Origin: Lineus longissimus
Taxonomy: Eukaryota; Nemertea; Pilidiophora; Heteronemertea; Lineidae
Reading direction: 5' to 3'
Assembly (NCBI RefSeq): GCF_910592395.1
Contig: NC_088315.1
Span: 3,040,501 to 3,104,500, forward strand
DNA length: 64,000 nucleotides
Positions 46,741 to 58,622 of the stretch are shown in pieces (position 1 is the stretch's first letter; every line of letters begins with the position of its first letter). Below the pieces are notes generated by a model. That model did not search any database, was not told the origin of the DNA, and saw nothing but the letters and a program-made list of their open reading frames with translations. Position numbers and translations under genes: made by a program.

Positions 46741-48830
46741 CTATTTCTTGGCGAACGAGATCTTCATAGCATTCTGTGGAGTGATCTTGAATCCCTGCAG
46801 TGCTTCCTTGGCAGCATGTGACTGTCCCTCGTTCTCGAACTCGACAAACGCAATGTCGTGGCGACCGGGCACCAGACGCACCTCCTTGAACCCAGGGAAT
46901 CTAGAAGAAAACACAAGAAATGGGTCAAATAAGGGATACGCGAGGATATCAAATATGATAAGGAATCATGCGGGTCTTTTGATCCAGGGGAGGAGAAACT
47001 TACTCTTATTTAGTCTCTGTGTCTGTGCTGAATGCTCCCACTCGCCAAAAATATATGCCACAGGAGTAAACCACACAAATTTATGTAGCATCATAATGAA
47101 ACACAGGCCCTGTACAAGGATTACCTATGTCACTTTTAGATGCAGGTACATGTACCACAAACATTTTCTGGCGATCAATTTTTTTCCTTGTGGTACAAAT
47201 AAAGGGTGTTTAAAAACTGAAAACCAGCTGTTACGTCAAGTGATCTTGACACCAATCATGGAAAAGTTTCAGAATGCTAGGATTTATTAAACTCCATAGT
47301 AAACATCTGAGTACTTACTGATTGAACAACATAGACAACATCATTTCGTTCGTCTCCTCGGGTAGGTTCGTCAAGAACAGAATCTGGTTGGGTGGTTGTT
47401 CAGGCATCGTGGTTGGCTGTGCTGGGGCTTGTTGAGCTGGAGCTAAAAAAAGTTTTGAGATTACATGAAATGTGTTTCTTTGAAGAAGATTGGACAGTTA
47501 GTTCAGTGTTTATGTGTTCGTATCCAATTGTAGCGTGAATTTGCAGAGGCAGTAACATCATTAAGTAGTATAGAATATTGAGATAAGTGGTAAAAATGCA
47601 TGTCTGATTCGAACTGATGACAATATGATACTAACCAACAGGAGCTGGTGGCTGTTGTACAGCAGGAGTTGGCATATTGACGGCAGGAGCTTGTTTCTGT
47701 TGCTGTACTCTAAAAAGAAAAGACGCGAAACATTAGTAAACAATTCGGGACCACTCGATTACAAACGGCATTGTCGTTTCAACATCTACATTGTAAATGA
47801 TCAACTTAATCCCTCTGGCTATATAGTAGACAGAAAAACCCCTTTCCAAGGATATAAATATGGGAAAGGCAACAAAACCATGGAAATGAGTCTTTTTGTC
47901 CCAGTAACCTTTTTTCAATACTTCTTTCATTTTATTTCGAACTGCCTTTCTATATCATATGCAATTTCTCTAGCCTCCATGCTGAGTTACGTTTGATAAA
48001 GAGAAAAGTTGTTGCAACACCCACCTCTGTTTCTTCTTTTTCTTGTCAGGTGCTTCTTCTTCAACCGGAGCTGGTTTCTTCTTCTTGGGCCGCTCAACAA
48101 AAGTCCCTTTCATCCTGGCAATCAGGTCTGAGTCAACCTTGGAGTAGGAGATGCGCTGAAGTGATATTAAAAGATTTTCAGATGAAATATGGAGTGAAAA
48201 ATAAAACAAGGTTCGAATGACGATGGCTGAATAAGTGAATTAATTGATTTTGTACGGTCAGTTCACTACTGGTCAAACATTTAATTTAATTTCTTACATT
48301 AATACACTAAGGGTCAAAACAATTAGTGAAAACACTTTTTGTTCTGGAATGAATTTGGTTGGAAAGTTATGGGAATTGGTGGTCATTCCAGAACATGTTT
48401 GGCGGGCAAAGAGTTAAAGCCACCCTACTCACCATAGGTTTATCATAAAAGGGAAATCCTTGCATGGACCTCATAGCATTGGTAGCACTGCTGATTTCCT
48501 TGAAGATCACGAAAGCTTGACCTCGCATTCTTAATGTTTTCAGCGCTACGATGTCCAAGATTTGTCCAAACTGTGAGAAGATGGCGTACAGTGATTTCTT
48601 CAACTCTGAAAAGTATATCAATAAAACATGAACTGCTTGAAATTTTCCTCTTGAATCTGGCTGAAAGAGGCCATCACAGTGAAGTGAATGGGGAGAGAAC
48701 TACCTACCCTCTGGATATGGGAGAACTTCTCACAATCTTAATCTCAACAATGTCAATAATACTTACCATCTTTCTTAATTTTCTCGTTTAAGTTGTTGAT
48801 GTAAATTGTGTGGTTTGGCCGGATGTCCAT
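46741..48830 (-). CDS. snf: U1A/U2B''/SNF snRNP protein
   Basis: This is a spliceosomal protein that binds U1 snRNA stem-loop II and U2 snRNA stem-loop IV. Exons 48830-48767, 48605-48433, 48155-48025, 47709-47636, 47442-47319 and 46900-46741 total 726 nt, 241 residues. RRM1 (about 8-90) has RNP2 IYINNL and RNP1 RGQAFVIF, with [20 protein letters not shown] nearly identical to the human proteins. The loop [10 protein letters not shown] resembles U2B''/SNF rather than the SRS loop of human U1A, consistent with one dual-specificity gene outside vertebrates. A Lys-rich linker, a Gln/Pro/Ala-rich linker and RRM2 ([20 protein letters not shown] to MKISFAKK) follow. A 5' UTR intron is likely, because an acceptor (TTTCAG, about 48853) sits just before the ATG. 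The 3' region carries four hairpins matching this protein's own binding site. Confidence 0.97.
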
Positions 48831-48936
48831 GGTTTACGTTACTACGTGTTTCTGAAATACACAAAAGAACAGACTTTAAAGTTCTGGCATTCATTCACTG
48901 ATAGTGATATAGGCACATAGTCATAGGGATAGGCCT

Positions 48937-49182
48937 AATACTTGACTTGCCAAACTCAGCTCGACGCCGAACTGCAGCGCCACTCACGGACAAAGATAGA
49001 ACAACTCGACATTTTTTTCACCGGTTTCTCGCTGCGCATGCGTACCAGCGTCATCTTTTGTTGATTTCCGCTGGTACGCATGCGCAGCGAGAAACCGGTG
49101 AAAAAAATGTCGAGTTGTTCTATCTTTGTCCGCGAGTGGCGCTGCAGTTCGGCGTCGAGCTGAGTTTGGCAAGTCAAGTATT
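48937..49182. repeat. Nearly perfect 246-bp palindrome upstream of snf
   Basis: Arms 48937-49050 and 49069-49182 (114 bp each) are inverted copies with a single mismatch that I could see (CACTCACGG against CACTCGCGG), around an 18-bp loop. It lies about 110 bp upstream of the snf ATG, within the region where its first non-coding exon or promoter should be. The arms include GCGCATGCG and GCTGCAGTTCGGCG. No target-site duplication is obvious. It may be a recent foldback insertion or an inverted duplication of promoter sequence. Such a structure is also a known source of assembly artefacts. Confidence 0.8.
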
Positions 49183-51012
49183 CTAGGTTGGTGTTCAAGA
49201 TTGTCCGAAGTTGTGTCCAACTCAAAGTCTAACTGCGAGAAGATGGCGCATATCAATAACAAAACCGCCCTGGCCTTGCCATCTCGGACCAACCTCACGC
49301 ATGAAATGGTCATGCCTATAGACCTGCGAGGCTAGACACTCCAGCTGTATGGGCCTTAAAATGTATTCAACAATAAAGGGGGACTTCTCTATGGAAATAT
49401 ATGGGCCTAATGGGGACTAAATTTACTCTCAGTCACTACACTATGCATGTTGCAATACATTTGCACGCAAGAAGTACGTTTTTCGTTTGTGAAAGGGTCT
49501 CCGAAAAAACCTCAGTAAAGGCATAAAAAAGAAAAAAACAGCAAAACTTGTACAATAATTGGGACTGTCGTATCCAAATAAAACATATGAAACATCAGTA
49601 TTAATATCAGATTAGAAGATTGCCTTGATATTTACGGATTTTGCACAAAGAATTTTGAAGCAGCCTTTACAAAATTTTGAGCGACACCTATGCTCCGATC
49701 GTCACACTAAAATCACGAACGAATAAGCAATTTTATCCAAAAAAACAGCTCGTATTAGATGTTAAATGTATTTATTTCACGTGTTTAAGATCCTTCTATA
49801 AGAGTTTGTGTGAGCAAACTTGTAAAATTACGCAATTTTCAATAGTGACCTCGCGATTTTCCGAAAGGTCACGAGTCTGCGACAAGTTCGCCATATTGCG
49901 AGGCGGAAAGAGGAAGCGATCGAAAATGGTAATTTTCACCTTCTTTTTTCGCGCAAATACAATGAAAATGTCAATTTCGTCTTCGTTGTATGAAAGATCA
50001 GTATAAACTCCAGTAACACCCAAATTTTCAAAGTTCTAGAAGGTCGTTCTAATACGGAACTTTGACCTAAAAGTTGCAAAATATTGTATCGCGATTTGTT
50101 CAGCAATGTACACGAAGTCCTGTACATTGACCGGTCAATGCACTAAAATGTACTAGCGAAGGGGTGTGTGCAAAATGGGTGACATGAAAATGGTGCCAGG
50201 AAAATAGCAGTGAAAACGAAAATGGAGGTTTTCATTCATCAGTCAGCAAATTTAGTGTTTAAAAGTTGGATGCTAAAGGATTAGGCGCAAGAGCTTGGGC
50301 CTTGGTCAAAACAAACAAGAGAGAGGTTGGCAGAGATTTCGTTCGTGAAACCGGTCAGTCGGCTTCCGTGTTTATAATGAACAGTTGTCGTTCGCATTGA
50401 ATCACAAACAGGCATCGCCAACTAACGACATAGATATCCTTGGACCAGTTGGAGGTTGGCGTTCAAAGCAAAAATAAACTAATACTAGAAAGTAGAACAC
50501 ATGGTGATGCGACTGTGGCAGTGCAACTGCAAGCACTCCTGTCTTTTGATTGTTACCTGCTGGTTTGTTGTGGCCTTCAGCGATTTCCTCCAACGTAGTG
50601 AAATGACTAAGATGAGACTGTGAAGCAACATTAGTTGTCAAACCTTTTTATCGTTGATTGTCTCTATCTTTTGAGATTCTTTGCCAGGTGATGATGAAGT
50701 TGGCATGTTGTCAATGCAGATTTCCTCACAACTGTCAACTCATGTAGAGAATTGGTTGAAGCTGCATGTTTTTGTTCATGTGTATATTTGTATTTGTTGC
50801 ACTATTCATTTCGGAATGAAAGGGTCTTTAGTACTGTACCTAGTACAAGATGTGATGCGGCCAAAAAACTTCTTTTTTGTTGTTATTTTTTCTTCATATT
50901 TTATTTATTTCTGTTGATTGTTTGTGTCTTCAGTTGAGTTTAGTTTTTGGCTTGTGCACATTCCAGGGAACAATTGTTGAATAGGCATATGTTTCAATAA
51001 AAGCCCCCAAAA
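49183..51012. other. Upstream region shared by snf and VPS26
   Basis: The snf and VPS26 genes are head-to-head. No coding exon is seen here. The VPS26 5' leader must lie at the right end, just before the two-codon exon at 51013. The rest is AT-rich with no feature I can name. Confidence 0.4.
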
Positions 51013-54000
51013 TGATGGTAAGTCCTATCTTTTAGGAAGTTGCATCCACTTTTCTCAATTTGAGTTTTCTCTCACTTTACCCTTACATTGTATGTTCCAA
51101 CCTTCACTGACACTAACACTTCATTAACCACTGTGTACCCAAGAGCTTGTTCAGGACACCTTTGCTAACACTTGTCGTCATAGTATACTGAGAGACAGCA
51201 CAATTAGTGCATAGCCTATCCGCCTTGCAGGATTGAGTGTTTGAAATTCGTTTTCTCATACCATCTGCAATATAATTATAAATAAATACCGGTACTCTTA
51301 CTGTTTTTGAAAAAGATTCAACACCTAAAACATTCATTCTACAAGAGTACATCAATTACCACCTAACCAATGCTTCTTGCATGCGGGACCGTTGTTAAGA
51401 CCTTGGCTCGTAATACCGGTACTCACAATACTCACATGTACACAGATGGTGATATATCCTGCAGTTCAAATGAAAACTGTCCTCATGTTCTGGTGTGTGT
51501 GTTTCATTTGGTCATGGATGTGTTTTTTTGTGGTATAGGCAGCTTGGCTTGGAGTTGGAGACGTTCCATCAATAAAATAAAACAAATATAATGACTAATA
51601 TTTTGATAAACAGTGTTGTCAAGAATTTCTCCTTATTCAGCCCCAAAGTAGTTTAAATCATTTTGACAGTTCTGCTTCTGATTTCTACTAACAATTTACT
51701 GTTGGTATGGTATGTACTTGTTTTGTGAATATTTAACCTTTTATTTCAACTGTGTAACACGTATCCTCAGGGAAAGTACCAGACAACCAATAGTGGTTAG
51801 TTCATGTACATGTACCATTATTGATATTAGAGCTATGTTCAGCCTACAAGTAACATTTCATCACTAAGTCAATACGTCTGACTTAGTTGCTTGTAACCAT
51901 CTTAGATTTGTTGTGCCAAAGGTTTGTTGAATGATGTGGAATGACTGACTAACCACTTGGTGTGATTAATTTGGGTTTATGAAATGACCAGTTCCTCAAT
52001 TTCACTTTGAATGAAAATTTGTGCATAAGTATGCATGTCTCTCCCCTTCTTTCTTCCTTTCCATTCTGGGACCCAAACGTGCCACCGGCCGCTTTTGGTG
52101 AGAATGAACGTTTCACCCACAAAAAAGCTCTCAATCTTTGGTTGTATCAAAAAATCGCACTGTCTGCACTTCACCATGCAAAACAAGAGGTCCTGCAGGC
52201 CTGCATCAGTATTGAAGCCTGTGCAATTTTGGAAATGAGTTTTCCCTGATCTTTTGATATTTTTCAGAGTATCTTTGGATTCGGCCAGAGCGCCGATATC
52301 GATATTGTTCTTGACGGGCAGGAGGCAAGGAAGACTGCCGAGGTGAAGACAGAAGATGGTAAAAAAGAACGTTACTACCTCTACTTTGATGGCGAGAGTG
52401 TCTCGGGCAAGGTAGGAGGTTCTTCTTGTATAAGTAGGGACATCTGCAAGCGCAGTTAGATGAAGCAATGAAGTGGGAGGTCTTCAATCTTCAAGTACAA
52501 TAGAAAATGAGCTGTGTAGTAGTTGATTGGAAATCTATCCACTCCAATGGCCCAGTTCACCTTATTAGGCCTATTTGACTCGGCCTGATATGATGGGCAT
52601 TGACCCAATTCCACCCAACTTTTATTTTGCTGTTTTATTGTTCCGGTGTAAAAAAACAAAACACACACTGTTTCTATACGCCTACTCTGATGGCTGTTTC
52701 AGTTATGGTTTGGGTCGGGGGGGGGGGGGGGGATCTGGGATGGATTGGGAGTTATAAAGATCTCAAAATATGTACTTTACAGGTGAACATCACTTTGAAG
52801 AAAGCTGGCACAAAGTTAGAGCATCAAGGAATCAAAATAGAATTCATAGGACAAATCGGTGAGAAAATGTCTTGGTAAAGTGAGCTCTAATATGCTTATG
52901 GTTAAGGAGGGTGAGCTCTCTATGACACATTGCAAGTCACAATCTCAACTTGTGCTTTCATCATGTCTTGCAAGTGGTAAACTCCAGAGGATGAATGTAT
53001 CTGATGGTGTAGCGCCTTCTTTAACGATAAACCGTCAGTCTTTTAATCAGAGCAATCTTTAATGATGTGATGTGGCCGTGACTTGTCCAGTTCAAACCAG
53101 TATATATATCACTGCTCTAAATGTCTGTTTTCTTTTTCAGAGCTCTATTATGACCGGGGTAACCACCATGAATTCACCTCGCTGGTCAAGGAGCTGGCAA
53201 GACCCGGAGAGATGACACAAAATGCAAGCTATGAATTCGACTTCGCCCAAGTTGAAAAGCCTTATGAATCATATACAGGAGCCAATGTTAGACTACGGTA
53301 AGGGTTTGATGCCAATGTTAGACTACGGTAAGGGTTTGATGCCAATGTTAGACTACGGTAAGGGTTCGATGCCAATGTTAGACTACAGTAAGGGTTTGAT
53401 GCCAATGTTAGACTACGGTAAGGGTTTGATGCCAATGTTAGACTACGGTAAGGGTTTGATGCCAATGTTAGACTACGGTAAGGGTTTGATGCCAATGTTA
53501 GACTACGGTAAGGGTTTGATCAGCATGTGCTGCATGTTAAAGTGGTGAACAATTCTAAATCTTTGCAGTCATCAAATGTTTGTACTGTACAGTTTGATCA
53601 TTGCATTCAGAACAAGTCATGGGCAGCTTTCGGTTGGGGCATATATCTAAATGTAACCAGCAGTGTGACGTTCGTCTGTTCTCCAAGTATTTTTCTCCAG
53701 CTAAAACCTTGCTAGAGTCTCATTCGTGAGTTTTTCTTTCAGGTATTTCCTCCGAGTAACGGTAGTAAAACGGCTAAGCGATGTGGTGAAGGAACAGGAT
53801 ATAGCGGTCCACACGTTATCCACGTACCCTGACATGAATAATAGTATAAAAATGGAAGTGGGAATTGAAGATTGTTTACATATAGAGTTTGAATACAACA
53901 AATCAAAGTAAGTCTGTCCGTCAATTAACATGATTGATGTGTAAGGGAAAAATGATAACATCTGTTGCTAAGTGCAGACGCTGAGCCTCTGTGGACTAGA

Positions 54001-56716
54001 GGGTCATACTCTTGGCCAATGGGGCTTGTCAAGAGGTCTCAGGTTCAAACCCCAAAGTTGACATGAGACTCAGGCAGGTCCCCTTGTCTAACCTGCCTCA
54101 CTCTACCCAGGTGTAAAATGAGTTGACGCTATCAATTACCCGTCAACAATGTAGGCACAGAACTCTTTTGTCGTCATAAGCTGTCTCCTCTTCCTATTCT
54201 CTAATCCTTCCATTATGCAATCTATATAGGTACCATTTGAAAGATGCGATAGTTGGCAAAATATACTTTTTGCTGGTGAGAATTAAAATCAAGTATATGG
54301 AGCTGGCGATAGTGAAGCGCGAGACCACCGGCTCAGGTACCACGTCAATCCTAGACGAACATGTTGTTGTTTCCGTGTTTTCAGTTTGATTTCTTTTAGA
54401 GTGAGCTTGGTCTGCAGTCGTTGGTTCTACGGTGGATCTCGGGTCAAGACTAGAGTTGATTGTTGCTTACAGGGCTGATACTCACTGATGTTGTCATATC
54501 TTTTTGAGGCATGAATAAATTTTCTGTCTCAAAACATCATAGAAGCGTGAAATTTGTATTTGACCATGAAAAAAGTGTTCATTTGCAGATTTTGCTGCAA
54601 TACTTGTAACGTAGTGTCAGCCCTGACCCTGTTCTTACACTGAGATCTACTTCAATATCACAGGAATTGGCCAGTGAGTGGCCTGGAGACTTGAATAGAT
54701 ACTTCCTTTGCTTGAATCTCTGTTTAGTCCTCTCAGGCCATTAGGAAGTGCTCTGGGTAATTCCTGTGATATCCTGTCCTGTATTGTATCCCTGCAGTTT
54801 CTTGTGCCTTGCCATTCTGGAAGGGGCAGGAAGCTGTTTTCAAATGTCCCAACCTGATTGACATTGTATGATCAGCCAGTTTTTATTCCAAAAAGCCAAC
54901 TCTAAAAACATGAAAAAAAGGAGAGAAAAATCTGCTGAACCTAATTTCTGTCATTGAGACTATTGTTACATGACGTGTTCCTCTTATGAAATATTTGTTA
55001 GCAAACAAATGTTGATCAGGTCGCGGCTGAATTGTTATTGTGACCATGGTAATCGTTTGATGTGACGTTTTGTTTCTTTTGCATGCAGGTATCATTTAAA
55101 AGATGTGATTGTTGGCAAGATCTTTTTCCTGCTTGTAAGGATAAAGATTAAACATATGGAGATACAGATAATCAAGCGAGAGACGACGGGGTCAGGTACT
55201 AATCGTTTTATTACTCCTACCCGTACGAACAGGTGGCTCGAACGAGACTACTGGTCTTAGCTGAATGAGATGAAGTTGCATGATTGTATCTCGCACCACA
55301 TCAAAATGGACTGATTCAGACAGAAGTGGCCCTGACCAGTCAATTTGTTGGAAGGAAGTTGATTTTTGTTTTCCTGAATTTCCTGTATTTTGACTCTTCT
55401 TACGAGTGTTTTTCAGTGTTGATAAGTCAGTTCCTCAGTAGTGTTGTTATGGAGATATTCTCGGGGCTTTCTATTTATTTCCTTTCTTTGTCGTTGTTTA
55501 GTTCTTTCTTTATGTATGTGGTTAAAGTTTCCTGTTCATGGGCTCTTCCAATTATTGCGAATAATTTTTGGCAAGTGGTTCTTCCTTATTCAATAGTCTA
55601 GATCTTTTGGTTTCCTCAGAAATCTTTCTTGAGGATCTTTGGGTTGGGGACAAATTTAATTCACGACTTTGAGTTGATGAAGATCGGATGGGACTAGAAC
55701 AAATGCCATTATACCTCATCATTGCCTAACAGAATCCTCTGTAAAGTTCTCTGAATCTTTGTTAAATGTGATTAAATGTTTTAAGGTTTATCCCACATTT
55801 ATTGTTATAAATATCTCTGGCTTTCAGGTCCAAATACATTCAACGAAAATGAAACCATAGCAAAGTATGAAATAATGGATGGTGCCCCAGTCAGAGGTGG
55901 GTAAGAAGAGATGTTTATTGAAGCAGGATGAGATAACAGAGCCAGCCAATGAGAACATAGCGATGAAATGGATCCAGCGAGATATGGTTGCTTTCACTCT
56001 TGTGGTTTCATCTCTGAGGTTTTTCTTGTGTAAAAACCGAAAAGTCCTGACTCACTGTGCCTTGGAGCGAGTTGGTTACTGCACAATTGGGGTAGTCAAG
56101 GCTTCATCAGCATTGGTCGCATCAGTAGACTATCCTATGCCTTCCATGTCCCATCTTGGCTGGCGTGATATTCAGATTCTCAAATTCTATCTCTCTTTCC
56201 TCAGGTGAATCAATTCCAATCCGTTTGTTCTTGAGTGGTTATGAACTCTCGCCGACCATGCGTGACATTAACAAGAAGTTTTCCGTGCGATATTACTTGA
56301 ACCTGGTACTAGTGGATGAGGAAGAACGGAGGTACTTCAAACAGCAGGTTAGTAGAAAGTTGCTGTGTAACAGGCATGGCATATAAGGAGTGAAACTAGA
56401 CTGGCAAAGCTCAAAGGATGGGTTGTATGAGCAGACCTTTGATACTCCAGGGTGACCTCTGTGGAGACCTATTGGAGCGAAGTTTTCTGTTTGTCGCTTT
56501 GATGTGAGATGTAAAAAATTTCTTCAAAATTACATGTCATTTCAAATATTTCATCACTGACGCTGAAGTTTATTCGCCTTGCAGGAGATCACAATATTCC
56601 GCCGGGCAGACAAACAAAGAAAAAATCTACAACAGCAATTAAAACGCGCCCCAGATACGCCGCATTCCAGCATGATGCCTGCTACTGCCAGTCCAACAAG
56701 TCCCACTAGTCAATAA
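51013..56716 (+). CDS. VPS26: VPS26, retromer cargo-recognition subunit
   Basis: VPS26 is the arrestin-like subunit that, with VPS35 and VPS29, sorts endosomal cargo. Coding exons: 51013-51018 (ATG ATG only), 52268-52411, 52783-52858, 53141-53297, 53743-53907, then either 54230-54336 or 55089-55195, then 55828-55896, 56205-56347, 56585-56716; 999 nt, 332 residues. Recognisable family segments: SIFGFGQSADIDIVLDGQE at the start, KLEHQGIKIEFIGQIELYYD, HHEFTSLVKELARPGEM, YFLRVTVVKR, GESIPIRLFLSGYELSPTMR and NKKFSVRYYLNLVLVDEEER. The tail is short and Ser/Thr/Pro-rich. Sequence between 200 and 300 is closer to VPS26B than VPS26A from memory of the family. The two alternative sixth exons and the donor-containing minisatellite at exon 4 are described separately. 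Confidence 0.98.
53281..53520 (+). repeat. Eight-copy 30-bp minisatellite containing the VPS26 exon 4 splice donor
   Basis: Eight back-to-back copies, nearly identical, of a unit that starts GCCAATGTTAGACTACG and continues GTAAGGGTTTGAT. In the first copy the first 17 nt are the end of exon 4 and the last 13 the start of the intron, so each copy contains a GTAAGG donor. Copy 3 has one T-to-C change and copy 4 has ACAGTAAGG in place of ACGGTAAGG. The other frame reads as a repeated peptide and should not be taken as protein. Confidence 0.95.
53985..54180 (+). mobile_element. tRNA-derived SINE-like element in a VPS26 intron
   Basis: A tRNA-like head with a B-box match, GGTTCAAACCCC (54048-54059), follows a weaker A-box-like GTGGACTAGAGGG about 55 nt upstream. 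It is followed by CTCTACCCAGGTGTAAAATG (54101-54120), a phrase common in tRNA-derived invertebrate SINEs. Boundaries are approximate; I see no clear tail or target duplication. It lies between VPS26 exons 5 and 6a. Confidence 0.5.
54230..54336 (+). other. VPS26 alternative exon 6a
   Basis: This 107-nt exon (acceptor ATATAG, donor CAG|gtacca) encodes YHLKDAIVGKIYFLLVRIKI then KYMELAIVKRETTGS. It is homologous to exon 6b, with the same length and phases (2 in, 1 out). Confidence 0.9.
55089..55195 (+). other. VPS26 alternative exon 6b
   Basis: This 107-nt exon (acceptor GCATGCAG, donor CAG|gtacta) encodes YHLKDVIVGKIFFLLVRIKI then KHMEIQIIKRETTGS. It differs from 6a at about eight positions. 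The KHMEI..IIKRETTG form is closer to vertebrate VPS26B as I recall it. Including both exons adds 214 nt and shifts the frame, so only one can be used. Confidence 0.9.
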
Positions 56717-58608
56717 CGTTCGAACTTATCCATAACCCTGTGGAACGAGGCAATGTTTCGGGGAAAATTTTGATGAACAATGTCTCCGAAAGAGAAAAAT
56801 ATTGGTCCAGATGGAAAGCTCATGGAAGAGTTCCCCAGATAAAGTAGCAATGTTGTGGGGTCTGAATGCATTTATCATGCATTCTATTTCATGTTTTAGG
56901 ATAGTTGCCATTATCATTTGACTCCATATGACCTGTTTCATGTCGGATGTATTTCTGTTCTAATACAGGGTTGTATGTTCTGTGGACTCGAAACGTTAAT
57001 TTTAACATGATTGATTATGCCTTTGTGCTATCAGTGCCGACACAGCAACTCTCGGCACTGGAAATTATCGCCGGGTGCTGTGGTCAGCGCACAGAAGATT
57101 GAAATATGTGTGTCTATATAGGCCTAATAGTAAATTATGGTCCAGAAAAGCTCTTCGAGGCTTGGGACGGAATGTGGGAAGCAGTGATGCAGTGTCAGTC
57201 CAAACAGGAAGTTAATGTGTATTGGAAAACAGCTGCATCAAGTGATTGCTGGAGTTTATTGCAGGGAACATTGCATGTGGAAGCCACTGGTATACTATCC
57301 GTCTTTCCAGATAGACCGAATTTTAAAGACTTGTGTATGGTGCAATGAAAAGAAATGAATGATTGAATTGTTGGCGCTAGTGACCTTGTAAGACTGGTTC
57401 CCATTCCTACTGATCAGATGGGAACTGCATTTCCATTTGAGGTTGGATTTGGGACCTGTTCGTGGTAAAGAAACAGGATAAATCTATGGTTGTGCTGTAT
57501 TAATCCATGGTTTGACCACATCTAAGATTTGCATCTTAAATTCTGTTTTGCAGTACAAAGTATATAAGTTGATGTAAAGCACACATGAGAGAGTGTTTGA
57601 TGACATCCAGATAGTTTGATTATTTGTACCGCCAAATCTGATTTATAGTGGAGCAGTGAGGGCGAGGGCAAAAGCTTCAGGAAAGAAATATTTGAAATGT
57701 TGGCTTTGTTGAAAACTGAGCAATTTTCATAGAATTTTTGTCCTGGTCTGCACTTCTTTAGATATTTAACTTGTACTGTCTTAGTTTGAGTGGAGATATT
57801 TTGTACAATGCTTTTTCTGTACATTGCTAATCAGTTTAGTTAAAAAATCTTCTGGTTTCTCAACGGCCATACATCATCTATAATTGACACCTGTCAATTG
57901 AGGCCTCCATTTAAAGACTCCAGTGTATGATGACATAAGTTCTGCTTCATCAGATCGGTCCTGTTGAACAATACAGTTTAATGTGATTCCTGAGAGTAAA
58001 ACAATTTCCAAACCATTGGAACAAGCTGCCAAAATATTGTTATCTGTGACGTTTGAAGGTATTAGTTTCAAAGCCTTGTTTTGTGCATGTTTTATGTTTT
58101 GCAGTTGCTGAAAACCTTTAGAATTTTGTGGTTCGTCCAGCAGATGGTTGTAATATATTATTATGATTCAAATGACAGGTATTTGGAATTGAAGAATTAA
58201 AAAAAAATTACAATAGGAGGCCTTAACATGTCATCAAGACAAGAGCTGCCAATCATTTGGGGTAACAAAGTGTGTCTGCTAGAATTCTAAGAAGGGCAGA
58301 ATAGGTGATAATCTGGTTGCTATCTTGGAAAGATCATGAAGAAATTTTAGGAACAGTGAGTGTGACTTACCCATATTGTTCCGTTTTGGCAATTTAGAAC
58401 ACTTTTCAGTGTCTTATAATAGGCCTTAAGCAGATAGCGTTCATTCACACACATAGGGGAAACCATGTCAGTAGTGTTACAGTTCCAAGGTTAGTTCTAC
58501 GTATATCATGTTCAGCTGATCAAAGCTCGAAATAGGAAAGAAGTTTTTCATCATCTTGATCAATCTGCGTGACAATAATAACGATTGGGTATAAATAACC
58601 AATTCCAT

Positions 58609-58622
58609 GTAACCATGGTAAC
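58609..58622. promoter_or_regulatory. X-box consensus match
   Basis: GTAACCATGGTAAC fits GTNRCC-N2-RGYAAC exactly. It is isolated in the region downstream of VPS26. Function is unknown. Confidence 0.3.

Noticed and set aside
53222-53548. Repeat protein reading MPMLDYGKGL units
   Set aside because: This is the wrong frame across the VPS26 exon 4/intron boundary minisatellite. Exon 4 in its true frame stops at the first repeat if read through.
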